Source: Paenibacillus baekrokdamisoli
GTDB taxonomy: Bacteria > Bacillota > Bacilli > Paenibacillales > Paenibacillaceae
Reading direction: 5' to 3'
NCBI RefSeq assembly: GCF_003945345.1
Contig: NZ_AP019308.1
Coordinates: forward strand, 6,012,501-6,075,000
DNA: 62,500 nt
This document shows, piece by piece, positions 36,525 to 45,099 of this stretch. Within the stretch, counting starts at the first letter, position 1. The number at the start of each line of letters is the position of its first letter. The notes below the pieces were generated by a model. That model saw nothing but the letters and a program-made list of their open reading frames with translations. It did no database searches and was not told the origin of the DNA. Position numbers and translations under genes: made by a program.

Positions 36525-37715
36525 ATGGCTAAGGCAAAATTTGAACGTAATAAACCGCACGTTAATATCGGTACTATCGGTCACGTCGATCATGGTAAAA
36601 CAACGTTGACTGCAGCTATCACAACAGTTCTTTCAAAAAGATACGGTGGTGCAGCTGTTGCTTTTGATCAAATCGATAAAGCTCCAGAAGAGCGCGAGCG
36701 CGGTATCACAATCTCCACAGCTCACGTTGAATATGAAACTCCTAACCGTCACTACGCTCACGTAGATTGCCCAGGACATGCTGACTATGTTAAGAACATG
36801 ATCACTGGTGCTGCACAAATGGATGGCGCGATTCTCGTAGTATCCGCAGCAGACGGTCCAATGCCACAAACACGCGAGCATATCTTGCTCTCCCGTCAAG
36901 TAGGCGTTCCTTACATCGTAGTTTTCCTTAACAAATGCGATATGGTTGAAGATGAAGAGTTGCTTGAGCTTGTTGAGATGGAAGTTCGCGACCTTCTTAA
37001 CGAATATGATTTCCCAGGTGACGATACTCCAATCATTCGTGGTGCTGCTCGTGAAGCATTGCAAAACCCAGATGGTCCATGGGCTGACAAAATCATCGAG
37101 TTGTTCGATCAAGTTGACACTTACATCCCTCTTCCAGAGCGTCAAACTGACAAACCATTCCTTATGCCAGTTGAGGATGTTTTCACAATCACAGGTCGTG
37201 GTACTGTTGCTACAGGCCGTGTTGACCGTGGTGTGGTTAAAGTCGGCGACGAGGTTGAGATCATTGGCCTAGTTGAAGATAGCCGCAAAGTAATCGTAAC
37301 AGGCGTAGAGATGTTCCGTAAATTGCTTGATTCCGCTCAAGCTGGCGACAACATCGGTGCATTGCTTCGTGGTGTGGATCGTAAAGATATCGAGCGTGGT
37401 CAAGTTCTTGCTAAGCCAGGTTCCGTTAAACCACACACGAACTTCACTGCACAAATCTACGTTTTGACTAAAGAAGAGGGTGGACGTCACAAACCTTTCT
37501 TCACTGGTTACCGTCCACAGTTCTACTTCCGTACAACTGACGTAACTGGTATCATCACTTTGCCTGAAGGTACTGAAATGGTAATGCCAGGCGATAACAT
37601 CACAGTAACGGTTGAGCTTATCAATCCAATCGCACTTGAAGATGGAACTCGCTTCTCTATTCGTGAAGGTGGCCGTACAGTAGGCGCTGGAGCAGTAGCA
37701 ACTATTCAAAAATAA
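36525..37715 (+). CDS. tuf: Elongation factor Tu
   Basis: 396-residue GTPase delivering aminoacyl-tRNA. It has GHVDHGKTT (about 18-26), DCPGHADY (about 81-88) and NKCD, and domains II and III are complete. Codon use is very biased, as expected for the most abundant protein. ATG behind AAGGAGG. Followed by a hairpin and a strong terminator. Confidence 0.98.
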   Translation: MAKAKFERNKPHVNIGTIGHVDHGKTTLTAAITTVLSKRYGGAAVAFDQIDKAPEERERGITISTAHVEYETPNRHYAHVDCPGHADYVKNMITGAAQMDGAILVVSAADGPMPQTREHILLSRQVGVPYIVVFLNKCDMVEDEELLELVEMEVRDLLNEYDFPGDDTPIIRGAAREALQNPDGPWADKIIELFDQVDTYIPLPERQTDKPFLMPVEDVFTITGRGTVATGRVDRGVVKVGDEVEIIGLVEDSRKVIVTGVEMFRKLLDSAQAGDNIGALLRGVDRKDIERGQVLAKPGSVKPHTNFTAQIYVLTKEEGGRHKPFFTGYRPQFYFRTTDVTGIITLPEGTEMVMPGDNITVTVELINPIALEDGTRFSIREGGRTVGAGAVATIQK

Positions 37716-37719
37716 TAAA

Positions 37720-37775
37720 GAATGGTAGCGCAAGCTACCATTCAGAAGCCCTCACTCCGGTGAGGGCTTTTATTT
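37720..37775 (+). terminator. Double hairpin terminator after tuf
   Basis: GAATGGTAGC-GCAA-GCTACCATTC (37720-37743), then AGCCCTCAC-TCCG-GTGAGGGCT (37747-37768) with TTTTATTTATT. The second hairpin is a textbook intrinsic terminator. Confidence 0.93.
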
Positions 37776-38140
37776 ATTAAATATAGAGATTATTTAAAAG
37801 TGGATTGTTCTTTAGTAGTAACGACAACAACTCCCATATGAATTACATTTGTAGATATAACCTATTAAATCATGAATGATTGTGGAATGTGGATAACTAT
37901 TGAAACGCATCGCTAAATTATTAATAGTATACACATGATAACGAATATACTGTGGACAAAACAATTACGATATGGACATCATCTACATATGTAAGGTAAG
38001 GGTTGTGGGTAAACAATAAACAATGAGATTGTTTATAAGGTGGAAAACATCCTGTTTCTTCTATAGTAGGTATTGTAGAAAATTACAATGAGCAGCAGTG
38101 TATCAGTGAAAAAAGCGAGTTTTAAAATAATTTAATATTG
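37776..38140. other. AT-rich spacer with DnaA-box-like sites
   Basis: About 365 nt with no gene between the tuf terminator and the S10 operon promoter. It contains TGTGGATAA at 37888-37896 (the reverse complement of the perfect DnaA box TTATCCACA), TGTGGACAA at 37951-37959 and TGTGGGTAA at 38004-38012 (each one mismatch), all in the same orientation. No ORF with an SD was seen. Confidence 0.5.
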
Positions 38141-38143
38141 TAG

Positions 38144-38172
38144 TTGCAATCGCCCACTAATTCAGATATAAT
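38144..38172 (+). promoter_or_regulatory. Sigma-A promoter of the S10 superoperon
   Basis: TTGCAA (38144-38149), 17 nt, perfect TATAAT (38167-38172). It is the last strong promoter before the long run of ribosomal-protein genes and gives a leader of about 130 nt. Confidence 0.82.
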
Positions 38173-38179
38173 AGTGAGC

Positions 38180-38308
38180 GTTGGTCTGTGACGTTGCGAT
38201 GATGCAAGAGGTTGCCGACACACACGGCTCCTTTGCCATGAGGGGCGTGTCGGGTTTTCTTGCGGAGTATGTCCGATACTAAATTGGGCGATAGAAGGAG
38301 GGACTTAT
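38180..38308 (+). promoter_or_regulatory. S10 operon leader with attenuator-like stem
   Basis: CCGACAC (38215-38221) pairs with GTGTCGG (38247-38253), enclosing GCTCCT/AGGGGC, and is followed by GTTTTCTT. It looks like an intrinsic terminator inside the leader. An upstream segment GTGACGTTGCGATGATGCAAGAG could form an alternative stem. Control of S10 operon transcription is inferred; which protein or signal acts is not visible. Confidence 0.6.
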
Positions 38309-38617
38309 ATGGCTAAGCAAAAGATTCGTATTCGTTTGAAAGCGTACGATCACAGAATTTTGGACCAGTCAGCAGAAAAGATTGTTGAAACTGCTAAACG
38401 TTCGGGTGCAGGTGTTTCTGGGCCGATTCCGCTTCCAACTGAGAAGCAAATCATCACTATTCTGCGTGCGGTACACAAGTACAAAGATTCAAGGGAACAA
38501 TTCGAAATGCGCACACACAAGCGTTTGATCGATATTGTAAACCCAACGCCGCAAACGGTTGATGCATTGATGCGCTTGGATCTGCCATCCGGTGTAGATA
38601 TCGAAATTAAATTGTAA
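38309..38617 (+). CDS. rpsJ: 30S ribosomal protein S10
   Basis: 102-residue protein of the 30S head, also NusE in antitermination complexes. MAKQKIRIRLKAYDHRILDQSAEKI and GPIPLPTEK are diagnostic, and RTHKRLIDI is present. ATG behind GAAGGAGGG. First gene of the superoperon. Confidence 0.98.
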   Translation: MAKQKIRIRLKAYDHRILDQSAEKIVETAKRSGAGVSGPIPLPTEKQIITILRAVHKYKDSREQFEMRTHKRLIDIVNPTPQTVDALMRLDLPSGVDIEIKL

Positions 38618-38657
38618 TCCAGCATATTGGAAAATGGAAAGGAAATGAGGTGTCAAC

Positions 38658-39281
38658 ATGAAAGGTATCTTAGGGAAAAAACTTGGTATGACTCAAGTGT
38701 TTACTGCTGAAGGTAACGTTATTCCGGTAACTGTAATCGAAGCAGGTCCTTGTGTTGTTTTACAGAAGAAAGACCAAGAAAATGATGGCTATGAAGCTAT
38801 TCAAATTGGTTTCTCCGACAAGAAAGAAAAAAGAGCTACTAAGCCGGAAATCGGCCATGCAAAGAAAGCTGATGCAACTCCTAAGCGCTACGTTCGTGAA
38901 TTTCGCGGTATTACTCTGGGCGAATATGAAGTTGGCCAACTTTTGAAGGCTGATCATTTTGCACAAGGCGAGTTCGTTGACGTAACATCAACATCTAAAG
39001 GTAAAGGTTTCCAAGGTAACATTAAACGTTGGAACCAAAGCCGCGGACCGATGGCTCATGGATCGCGTTATCACCGTGGACCGGGTTCGATGGGTTCTAT
39101 CCAAGCGAACCGTGTACCGAAAGGCAAACACCTACCGGGACATATGGGTCACGAAACAGTAACGATTCAAAACCTTGAAATCGTACGTGTCGATGCTGAA
39201 CGTAATGTATTGCTCATTAAAGGCTCCGTACCGGGTCCTAAAAATAGCTTTGTAAGAGTTAAATCAACGGTGAAGAAATAG
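38658..39281 (+). CDS. rplC: 50S ribosomal protein L3
   Basis: 207-residue early-assembly protein reaching the peptidyl-transferase centre. It has KGILGKKLGMTQVF at the start, the conserved loop GPMAHGSRYHRGPGSMG near residues 130-150 and the GHMGHETVTIQN segment. SD TGAGGTG. Normal length. Confidence 0.98.
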   Translation: MKGILGKKLGMTQVFTAEGNVIPVTVIEAGPCVVLQKKDQENDGYEAIQIGFSDKKEKRATKPEIGHAKKADATPKRYVREFRGITLGEYEVGQLLKADHFAQGEFVDVTSTSKGKGFQGNIKRWNQSRGPMAHGSRYHRGPGSMGSIQANRVPKGKHLPGHMGHETVTIQNLEIVRVDAERNVLLIKGSVPGPKNSFVRVKSTVKK

Positions 39282-39309
39282 TCGTTTATAAAGAAAGGAG
39301 GAACAAGAA

Positions 39310-39933
39310 ATGCCGAAAGTAGCAGTTTTAAGCGTGAATGGCTCGCAAGTTGGTGAAGTTGAATTGTCGGAATCGATATTCGGCATCCAACCAAACGTTC
39401 ATGTGTTGCACAGTGCGGTTCTGCTTCAACAAGCAGCAGAGCGCAGAGGAACGCATAAAACAAAAGGTCGCTCTGAAGTACGCGGCGGCGGACGTAAACC
39501 TTGGAAACAAAAAGGAACAGGTCGCGCTCGTCAAGGTAGCATTCGCTCCCCGCAATGGGTAGGCGGCGGTACTGTATTTGGACCGACTCCACGTAGTTAC
39601 AGCTTCAAATTGCCTAAGAAAGTTCGTCGCTTGGCAATTAAATCTGCATTGTCTTCTAAAGTGATTGATAACGATATTATCGTTTTGGATCAACTGGCGT
39701 TCGCGCAACCGAAGACAAAAGAATTCGCAGTAATCCTGAACAATCTTAAAGTGGCTCGCAAAGCCCTTGTTGTAACGGCTAACTATGAAGATAACGTAGC
39801 ATTGTCTGCTCGTAACATTCCTGGTATTAAGTTCGTTGTAGCGGATGGCATTAATGTTCTGGACGTCATGAAATATGACAAACTTATTATTACTAAAGAA
39901 GCAATTGAAAAAGTACAGGAGGTGCTTGCGTAA
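39310..39933 (+). CDS. rplD: 50S ribosomal protein L4
   Basis: 207-residue protein lining the exit tunnel. It has the extended loop EVRGGGRKPWKQKGTGRARQ (macrolide-related), unaltered compared with the family. In E. coli L4 represses its own operon; a matching site here is not proven. ATG behind AAAGGAGG. Its stop overlaps the rplW start by one base. Confidence 0.98.
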   Translation: MPKVAVLSVNGSQVGEVELSESIFGIQPNVHVLHSAVLLQQAAERRGTHKTKGRSEVRGGGRKPWKQKGTGRARQGSIRSPQWVGGGTVFGPTPRSYSFKLPKKVRRLAIKSALSSKVIDNDIIVLDQLAFAQPKTKEFAVILNNLKVARKALVVTANYEDNVALSARNIPGIKFVVADGINVLDVMKYDKLIITKEAIEKVQEVLA

Positions 39934-40223
39934 TGAAAAATCCACGCGATATTATCAAGCGCCCAATCATTACTGAACAAACGAGTGACTTCATGGCAAA
40001 CAAGAAATATGTGTTTGAAGTTGATCTTCGTGCCAACAAAACGGAAATCAAACTCGCTATTCAACAAATCTTCAAAGTTAAAGTTACTACTGTGAACACA
40101 CTTCGTATGCCGGCTAAGCCAAAACGCTACGGTAAACATAGCGGATACACTTCCGAGTGGAAAAAAGCTTACGTTCAACTTAGTGCTGATAGCAATGAAC
40201 TTGAATTTTTTGAATCGGTTTAA
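39933..40223 (+). CDS. rplW: 50S ribosomal protein L23
   Basis: 96-residue exit-site protein that binds trigger factor and SRP. It has RDIIKRPIITEQTSDFMANKKY-type N-terminus and the VNTLRMPAKPKRYGKHSG loop. The start ATG shares a base with the rplD stop (TAATG), so translation is coupled; GGAGGTG lies in the end of rplD. Confidence 0.97.
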   Translation: MKNPRDIIKRPIITEQTSDFMANKKYVFEVDLRANKTEIKLAIQQIFKVKVTTVNTLRMPAKPKRYGKHSGYTSEWKKAYVQLSADSNELEFFESV

Positions 40224-40292
40224 GTAACAAGAAGCAGCCTAGCTGCTCCGATTGTGAACAGCTGATAGACAAAGGTTAAGGAGGGAATCGAA

Positions 40293-41126
40293 GTGCCGAT
40301 TAAGAAGTATAAACCGACATCTCCTGCAAGACGTAACATGTCAGTCTCGACTTTTGAAGAGATTACGACAAGTACACCGGAGAAATCGCTACTTGCACCG
40401 CTTTTCAAAAGAGCTGGTCGTAACAATCAAGGTAAAATTACGGTTCGTCATCATGGTGGCGGACATAAACGTAAATACCGGATTATTGACTTCAAACGTA
40501 ATCATAAAGATGGTATTGTTGGTAACGTAGCAACGATCGAATATGATCCGAACCGTACTTCCAATATCGCGCTTATCCACTACGTGGATGGCGAAAAAGC
40601 ATACATCATTGCACCTAAAGGCCTTAAAGTTGGGGATAAAATTGTTTCCGGACCTGGTTCTGACATCAAGATTGGTAATGCAATGCCACTTGAGAACATT
40701 CCAGTAGGTACAGTTATCCACAACATCGAATTGAAGCCTGGTAAAGGTGGACAATTGGTTCGTGCTGCAGGAACTTCTGCACAACTTCTTGGTAAAGAAG
40801 AGCAATATGTAACGATTCGCTTGACGTCTGGCGAAGTTCGTCGTATTCTGAAAAAATGCCGTGCTACAATCGGATCTGTTGGTAACGAAGATCATGAGCT
40901 TATCAGCATCGGTAAAGCTGGTCGTTCCCGTTGGTTGGGCAAACGTCCTGAAGTACGTGGTGTTGTTATGAACCCGAACGATCACCCACACGGTGGTGGT
41001 GAAGGCCGTGCACCTATCGGACGCAAATCGCCTATGTCCCCTTGGGGCAAGCCTACGCTTGGTTTCAAAACGCGTAAAAAGAAAAAAGCATCAAGCCAAT
41101 ACATTGTTCGTGGTCGTACGAAGTAA
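40293..41126 (+). CDS. rplB: 50S ribosomal protein L2
   Basis: 277-residue protein needed for subunit joining. It starts MPIKKYKPTSPARR and has the conserved C-terminal loop MNPNDHPHGGGEGRAPIG containing the essential histidine. GTG start with AAGGAGGG upstream. Confidence 0.98.
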   Translation: MPIKKYKPTSPARRNMSVSTFEEITTSTPEKSLLAPLFKRAGRNNQGKITVRHHGGGHKRKYRIIDFKRNHKDGIVGNVATIEYDPNRTSNIALIHYVDGEKAYIIAPKGLKVGDKIVSGPGSDIKIGNAMPLENIPVGTVIHNIELKPGKGGQLVRAAGTSAQLLGKEEQYVTIRLTSGEVRRILKKCRATIGSVGNEDHELISIGKAGRSRWLGKRPEVRGVVMNPNDHPHGGGEGRAPIGRKSPMSPWGKPTLGFKTRKKKKASSQYIVRGRTK

Positions 41127-41165
41127 TAGGCGCCCCGGCGCCGCCTACATGACGCGCCGCGTCGC
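41125..41165 (+). other. GC-rich palindromes between rplB and rpsS
   Basis: TAGGCGCCCCGGCGCCGCCTA (41127-41147) contains GGCGCC twice and closes on TAGGCG/CGCCTA. GACGCGCCGCGTC (41151-41163) is a second hairpin. The segment is far more GC-rich than the surrounding genes and has no T run. Confidence 0.55.
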
Positions 41166-41194
41166 GTAACGTTAGCGTGAAGGGAGGATCACCC

Positions 41195-41476
41195 ATGGGT
41201 CGCAGTTTGAAGAAGGGTCCGTTTATTGACGGCTACCTACTTAAAAAAGTTGAGGTTTTGAACGCAGCGGAGAAAAAAGTTGTTATCAAAACTTGGTCGC
41301 GTCGTTCTACAATCTTCCCGCAATTCATTGGTCACACACTTGCTGTCTATGACGGTCGTAAGCATGTACCGGTATATGTAACGGAAGATATGGTTGGCCA
41401 TAAGCTCGGTGAATTTGCACCGACGCGTACGTATAAAGGTCACGGTAGTGATGACAAGAAAACAGGTCGTCGCTAA
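41195..41476 (+). CDS. rpsS: 30S ribosomal protein S19
   Basis: 93-residue head protein with MGRSLKKGPFIDGYLLKKV, the WSRRSTIFPQFIGHT segment and the FAPTRTYKGH signature. ATG 41195 behind AGGGAGG. Confidence 0.98.
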   Translation: MGRSLKKGPFIDGYLLKKVEVLNAAEKKVVIKTWSRRSTIFPQFIGHTLAVYDGRKHVPVYVTEDMVGHKLGEFAPTRTYKGHGSDDKKTGRR

Positions 41477-41522
41477 TTCCTTGAATAAGCGAGTTTTACA
41501 ATGATTGAAAGGAGGTTCATCC

Positions 41523-41858
41523 ATGCAACAAGCTAAAGCGTTCGCTAACCACGTCCGCATTGCACCTCGTAAAGCGAAACTGGTTGTAGATCTGATTCGT
41601 GGTAAGCAAGTGGGCGATGCAATCGCGATTTTGCGTCATACGCCTAAATCAGCTTCTCCAATCGTGGAGAAATTGTTGAATTCTGCTATTGCAAATGCGG
41701 AGCATAACTATCAATTGGACGTTAATAAATTGGTTATTACACAAATTTTCGTAAACCAAGGTCCAACTATGAAACGTTTCCGTCCACGCGCAATGGGTCG
41801 TGCTAGCCGCATCAATAAAAGAACCAGCCACATTACATTGGTGGTATCCGAAAAATAA
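41523..41858 (+). CDS. rplV: 50S ribosomal protein L22
   Basis: 111-residue tunnel-lining protein. HVRIAPRKAKLVVDLIRGK and the beta-hairpin loop PTMKRFRPRAMGRASRI are intact, the wild-type form for macrolide binding. ATG 41523 with AAAGGAGG upstream; the upstream in-frame start at 41505 overlaps the SD. Confidence 0.98.
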   Translation: MQQAKAFANHVRIAPRKAKLVVDLIRGKQVGDAIAILRHTPKSASPIVEKLLNSAIANAEHNYQLDVNKLVITQIFVNQGPTMKRFRPRAMGRASRINKRTSHITLVVSEK

Positions 41859-41870
41859 GGAGGGAAACGT

Positions 41871-42536
41871 GTGGGACAAAAGGTAAATCCCGTCGGATTT
41901 CGAATCGGTGTTATCCGCGACTGGGAATCCAAATGGTTCGCAGGTAAAGACTTTGGCGATCTGCTCATAGAAGATGTTAAAATTCGTGAGTATTTGAAAA
42001 ACAAGCTTAAAGACGCTGCTGTTTCTCGTTTTGAGATTGAGCGTGCAGCTAACCGCGTTAACGTAACAATTAACACGGCTAAACCTGGTATGGTTATCGG
42101 TAAAGGCGGTTCCGAAGTTGAAAACCTTCGTACAGCTCTTTCGAAAATCGCCAAAGGTAAAAAAGTGCATATCAACATCGCAGAAATTAAACATCCAGAA
42201 CTCGATGCAATCTTAGTTGCAGAGAGCATTGCACAACAACTTGAACGCCGCATTTCGTTCCGTAGAGCGATGAAACAATCGATTCAACGGACGATTCGTT
42301 CTGGCGCGAAAGGAATTAAAACATCGGTCAGCGGACGTCTGGGCGGTGCGGAGATTGCTCGTCAGGAAGGCTATAGCGAGGGTACGGTTCCGCTTCATAC
42401 ACTTCGTGCTGATATTGATTACGGCACAGCTGAAGCAGCTACAACTTACGGCCTTATTGGCGTAAAAGTATGGATCTATCGCGGCGAAATCCTTCCAACG
42501 AAGAAGAAAGCTGCTCCCCAGGAAGGAGGCAACTAA
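41871..42536 (+). CDS. rpsC: 30S ribosomal protein S3
   Basis: 221-residue protein at the mRNA entry. It has a KH domain with MVIGKGGSEVENLR (about 75-88) and the C-terminal signature SGRLGGAEIARQEGYSEG. GTG start behind AAGGAGGG. Confidence 0.98.
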   Translation: MGQKVNPVGFRIGVIRDWESKWFAGKDFGDLLIEDVKIREYLKNKLKDAAVSRFEIERAANRVNVTINTAKPGMVIGKGGSEVENLRTALSKIAKGKKVHINIAEIKHPELDAILVAESIAQQLERRISFRRAMKQSIQRTIRSGAKGIKTSVSGRLGGAEIARQEGYSEGTVPLHTLRADIDYGTAEAATTYGLIGVKVWIYRGEILPTKKKAAPQEGGN

Positions 42537-42538
42537 TC

Positions 42539-42973
42539 ATGTTGGTACCAAAACGTGTCAAACATCGTAAGCAACAACGTGGTCACATGAAAGGTCGCGC
42601 AAAAGGCGGCACTGATGTTACCTTTGGTGAATTCGGTTTGCAAGCAATGGAACCGTCATGGATTACTAACCGTCAGATCGAAGCGGCTCGTATCGCAATG
42701 ACTCGCTACATCAAACGGGGCGGTAAAGTATGGATCAAGATCTTCCCTTCGAAACCAATTACGCAAAAGCCTCTTGAAGTTCGGATGGGTAGCGGTAAAG
42801 GTAACGTTGAGAAATGGGTCGCAGTCGTAAAACCGGGCAAAATTTTGTTCGAGCTTGCTGGCGTATCTGAAGAGGTAGCTCGTGAAGCAATGCGTCTTGC
42901 AGCACATAAACTTCCAATTAAAACGAAGTTCGTGAAACGCGAAGAAGTGGGTGGTGAAGCAAATGAAAGCTAA
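42539..42973 (+). CDS. rplP: 50S ribosomal protein L16
   Basis: 144-residue protein near the A site. MLVPKRVKHRKQQRG start; signatures FGEFGLQAMEPSWITNRQIE and RMGSGKGNVEKWVAVVKPG. ATG follows GGAAGGAGG. The 3' end overlaps the rpmC start by 11 nt. Confidence 0.98.
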   Translation: MLVPKRVKHRKQQRGHMKGRAKGGTDVTFGEFGLQAMEPSWITNRQIEAARIAMTRYIKRGGKVWIKIFPSKPITQKPLEVRMGSGKGNVEKWVAVVKPGKILFELAGVSEEVAREAMRLAAHKLPIKTKFVKREEVGGEANES

Positions 42974-43163
42974 TGAATTCCGTAATTTGACATCTGTTGA
43001 GCTTGAACAGAAAGTCACTGGATTTAAAGAAGAGCTTTTTAACCTTCGTTTTCAATTGGCTACTGGTCAATTGGAAAACCCAACTCGCATCCGTGATGTG
43101 CGCAAGGATATCGCTCGCGCCAAAACGATTCTTCGTGAAAGAGAACTCGGAATTAGCAGCTAA
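42963..43163 (+). CDS. rpmC: 50S ribosomal protein L29
   Basis: 66-residue two-helix protein at the exit site: MKANEFRNLTSVELEQKV, with the signature LFNLRFQLATGQLENPTRI and RDVRKDIARAKTILRERE. ATG 42963 lies within the end of rplP, with GGGTGGTG upstream, so it is translated by coupling. Confidence 0.97.
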   Translation: MKANEFRNLTSVELEQKVTGFKEELFNLRFQLATGQLENPTRIRDVRKDIARAKTILRERELGISS

Positions 43164-43217
43164 TTAGCCTACTCCGTGTTTTAACGAAATGCTCTATTGT
43201 AAGGAAGGAGGAAGAAC

Positions 43218-43481
43218 ATGAGCGAACGTAATGCCCGCAAAGTTCAAGTCGGTAAAGTCGTTAGCGACAAGATGGATAAAACGATCGTAATTGCTGTTGA
43301 AACATACAAAAAACACGATCTGTATCATAAACGTATTAAATACACGAAGAAATTCAAGGCTCATGACGAGAATAACCAAGCTAAAATTGGCGATGTCGTC
43401 AAAGTCATGGAGACTCGTCCGCTTTCTAAAGACAAACGGTTCCGCCTTGTTGAAATCGTTGAAGTAGCTGTTATTTTGTAA
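43218..43481 (+). CDS. rpsQ: 30S ribosomal protein S17
   Basis: 87-residue OB-fold protein binding 16S rRNA early. GKVVSDKMDKTIVIAVE and the signature GDVVKVMETRPLSKDKRFR are present. SD AAGGAGGAAG. Confidence 0.98.
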   Translation: MSERNARKVQVGKVVSDKMDKTIVIAVETYKKHDLYHKRIKYTKKFKAHDENNQAKIGDVVKVMETRPLSKDKRFRLVEIVEVAVIL

Positions 43482-43522
43482 AATGCTTTTCATAAGCATT
43501 CTCTCGAAAGGAGGACGTTGAA

Positions 43523-43891
43523 ATGATTCAACCATTTACGCGTTTGGCCGTCGCTGACAATTCCGGCGCGAAAGAACTTATGTGCATTCGTGTGCTGGGT
43601 GGTACAGGACGTCGTGTTGGCCACATCGGTGATTTGATCGTCTGCTCCGTAAAACAAGCAACACCTGGTGGCGTTGTCAAAAAGGGTGATGTTGTAAAAG
43701 CGGTTATCGTACGTACAAAGCGTGCTGTTCGCCGTAAAGACGGTTCATATATTGCATTTGATGAGAATGCAGCAGTTATCGTAAAAGAAGACAAAAGCCC
43801 ACGCGGCACACGTATCTTCGGGCCAGTTGCTCGCGAACTTCGCGATCGTGACTTCATGAAAATCGTATCGCTCGCACCGGAAGTTATCTAA
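43523..43891 (+). CDS. rplN: 50S ribosomal protein L14
   Basis: 122-residue subunit-interface protein, the docking site for RsfS. MIQPFTRLAVADNSGAKELMC start; signature GVVKKGDVVKAVIVRTKR. ATG behind AAAGGAGG. Confidence 0.98.
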   Translation: MIQPFTRLAVADNSGAKELMCIRVLGGTGRRVGHIGDLIVCSVKQATPGGVVKKGDVVKAVIVRTKRAVRRKDGSYIAFDENAAVIVKEDKSPRGTRIFGPVARELRDRDFMKIVSLAPEVI

Positions 43892-43933
43892 ACAATTTGC
43901 GCAGAGCGCGCGAAAACGCAGGAGGTGTAACTC

Positions 43934-44287
43934 ATGCCACGGTTGAAAAAAATATTAGAGTCCCATAACAATAAAATGCACGTCAAAAAAGATGACTCCG
44001 TAATGGTAATCACCGGTAAAGACAAAGGTAAAAAGGGCCGCGTCATCGCAGCTTATCCACGTCAAAACCGCGTACTTATCGAAGGTGTCAATATGGTTAA
44101 GAAACATGCTCGTCCTTCCCAAGCTAATCCACAGGGCGGCATTATCGAACAAGAAGCGGCAATTCACGTTTCTAACGTTATGCACATTGATCCTAAAAGC
44201 GGTAAAGTAACTCGCATTGGATACAAAGTGCTAGACAACGGTAAAAAAGTTCGGATCGCTAAAAAATCCGGCGAAGTAATTGATTAA
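43934..44287 (+). CDS. rplX: 50S ribosomal protein L24
   Basis: 117-residue assembly initiator with a KOW motif (KKDDSVMVITGKDKGKKGRV, about 18-37). The N-terminus LKKILESHNNKMH is about a dozen residues longer than the B. subtilis protein, but ATG 43934 has GGAGGTG at proper spacing. An internal ATG (MHVKK) has no SD. Confidence 0.96.
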   Translation: MPRLKKILESHNNKMHVKKDDSVMVITGKDKGKKGRVIAAYPRQNRVLIEGVNMVKKHARPSQANPQGGIIEQEAAIHVSNVMHIDPKSGKVTRIGYKVLDNGKKVRIAKKSGEVID

Positions 44288-44318
44288 TTGACCGATAGGG
44301 AAAGGAGGTATATGTTAC

Positions 44319-44861
44319 ATGGCAGTAAGAATGAAAGATCGTTTCCTTAATGAAATCACACCGGCTCTCATGCAGAAGTTCAACTACACAACGGTTATGC
44401 AAGTGCCGAAGATCGAGAAGGTTGTCATCAACATGGGTGTTGGTGAAGCTGTTTCCAACTCTAAGGTTCTAGACGTTGCTGTTGAAGACATGCGTCTTAT
44501 CTCTGGTCAAAAGCCAGTTGTTACTCGTTCCAAGAAATCGATTGCTGGTTTCAAACTTCGTGAAAACATGCCGATCGGGGTTAAAGTAACACTACGCGGT
44601 GAGCGTATGTACTACTTCCTTGATAAGTTGTTAAATGTTACTCTTCCACGCGTTCGTGACTTCCGCGGCGTTTCGAATAAAGCATTTGATGGTCGTGGCA
44701 ACTATACGCTCGGTTTGAAAGAACAATTGATCTTCCCGGAGATCGAGTACGATAAAGTAGACAAAGTGCGTGGTATGGACGTCGTTATCGTCACGACGGC
44801 AAAAACGGACGAAGAAGCTCGTGAACTGCTGACCCAATTGGGCATGCCGTTTGCGAAGTAA
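44319..44861 (+). CDS. rplE: 50S ribosomal protein L5
   Basis: 180-residue 5S rRNA-binding protein. It has the signature region VPKIEKVVINMGVGEAV and the loop RDFRGVSNKAFDGRGNY. ATG behind AAAGGAGG. Confidence 0.98.
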   Translation: MAVRMKDRFLNEITPALMQKFNYTTVMQVPKIEKVVINMGVGEAVSNSKVLDVAVEDMRLISGQKPVVTRSKKSIAGFKLRENMPIGVKVTLRGERMYYFLDKLLNVTLPRVRDFRGVSNKAFDGRGNYTLGLKEQLIFPEIEYDKVDKVRGMDVVIVTTAKTDEEARELLTQLGMPFAK

Positions 44862-44883
44862 TCCACAGGAGGTGTAACACCAA

Positions 44884-45069
44884 GTGGCAAAAACTTCGAT
44901 GAAGGTTAAGCAGCAACGTACACCTAAATTCAAAGTGCAGGCTTATACACGCTGCGAACGTTGCGGCCGTCCGCATTCCGTTTTGCAAAAGTTTAAAATT
45001 TGCCGGATTTGTTTCCGTGAATTAGCACATAAAGGCCAGATACCTGGCGTTAAAAAAGCAAGCTGGTAA
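44884..45069 (+). CDS. rpsZ: 30S ribosomal protein S14 type Z
   Basis: 61-residue zinc-containing S14: MAKTSMKVKQQRTPKFKVQ, with CERC and CRIC pairs 12 residues apart coordinating zinc. GTG start with AGGAGGTG upstream. This C+ form is the usual primary S14 of Bacillales. Confidence 0.97.
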   Translation: MAKTSMKVKQQRTPKFKVQAYTRCERCGRPHSVLQKFKICRICFRELAHKGQIPGVKKASW

Positions 45070-45099
45070 TCAGCCTAGTTCGGGAAGGAGGTTTACACA

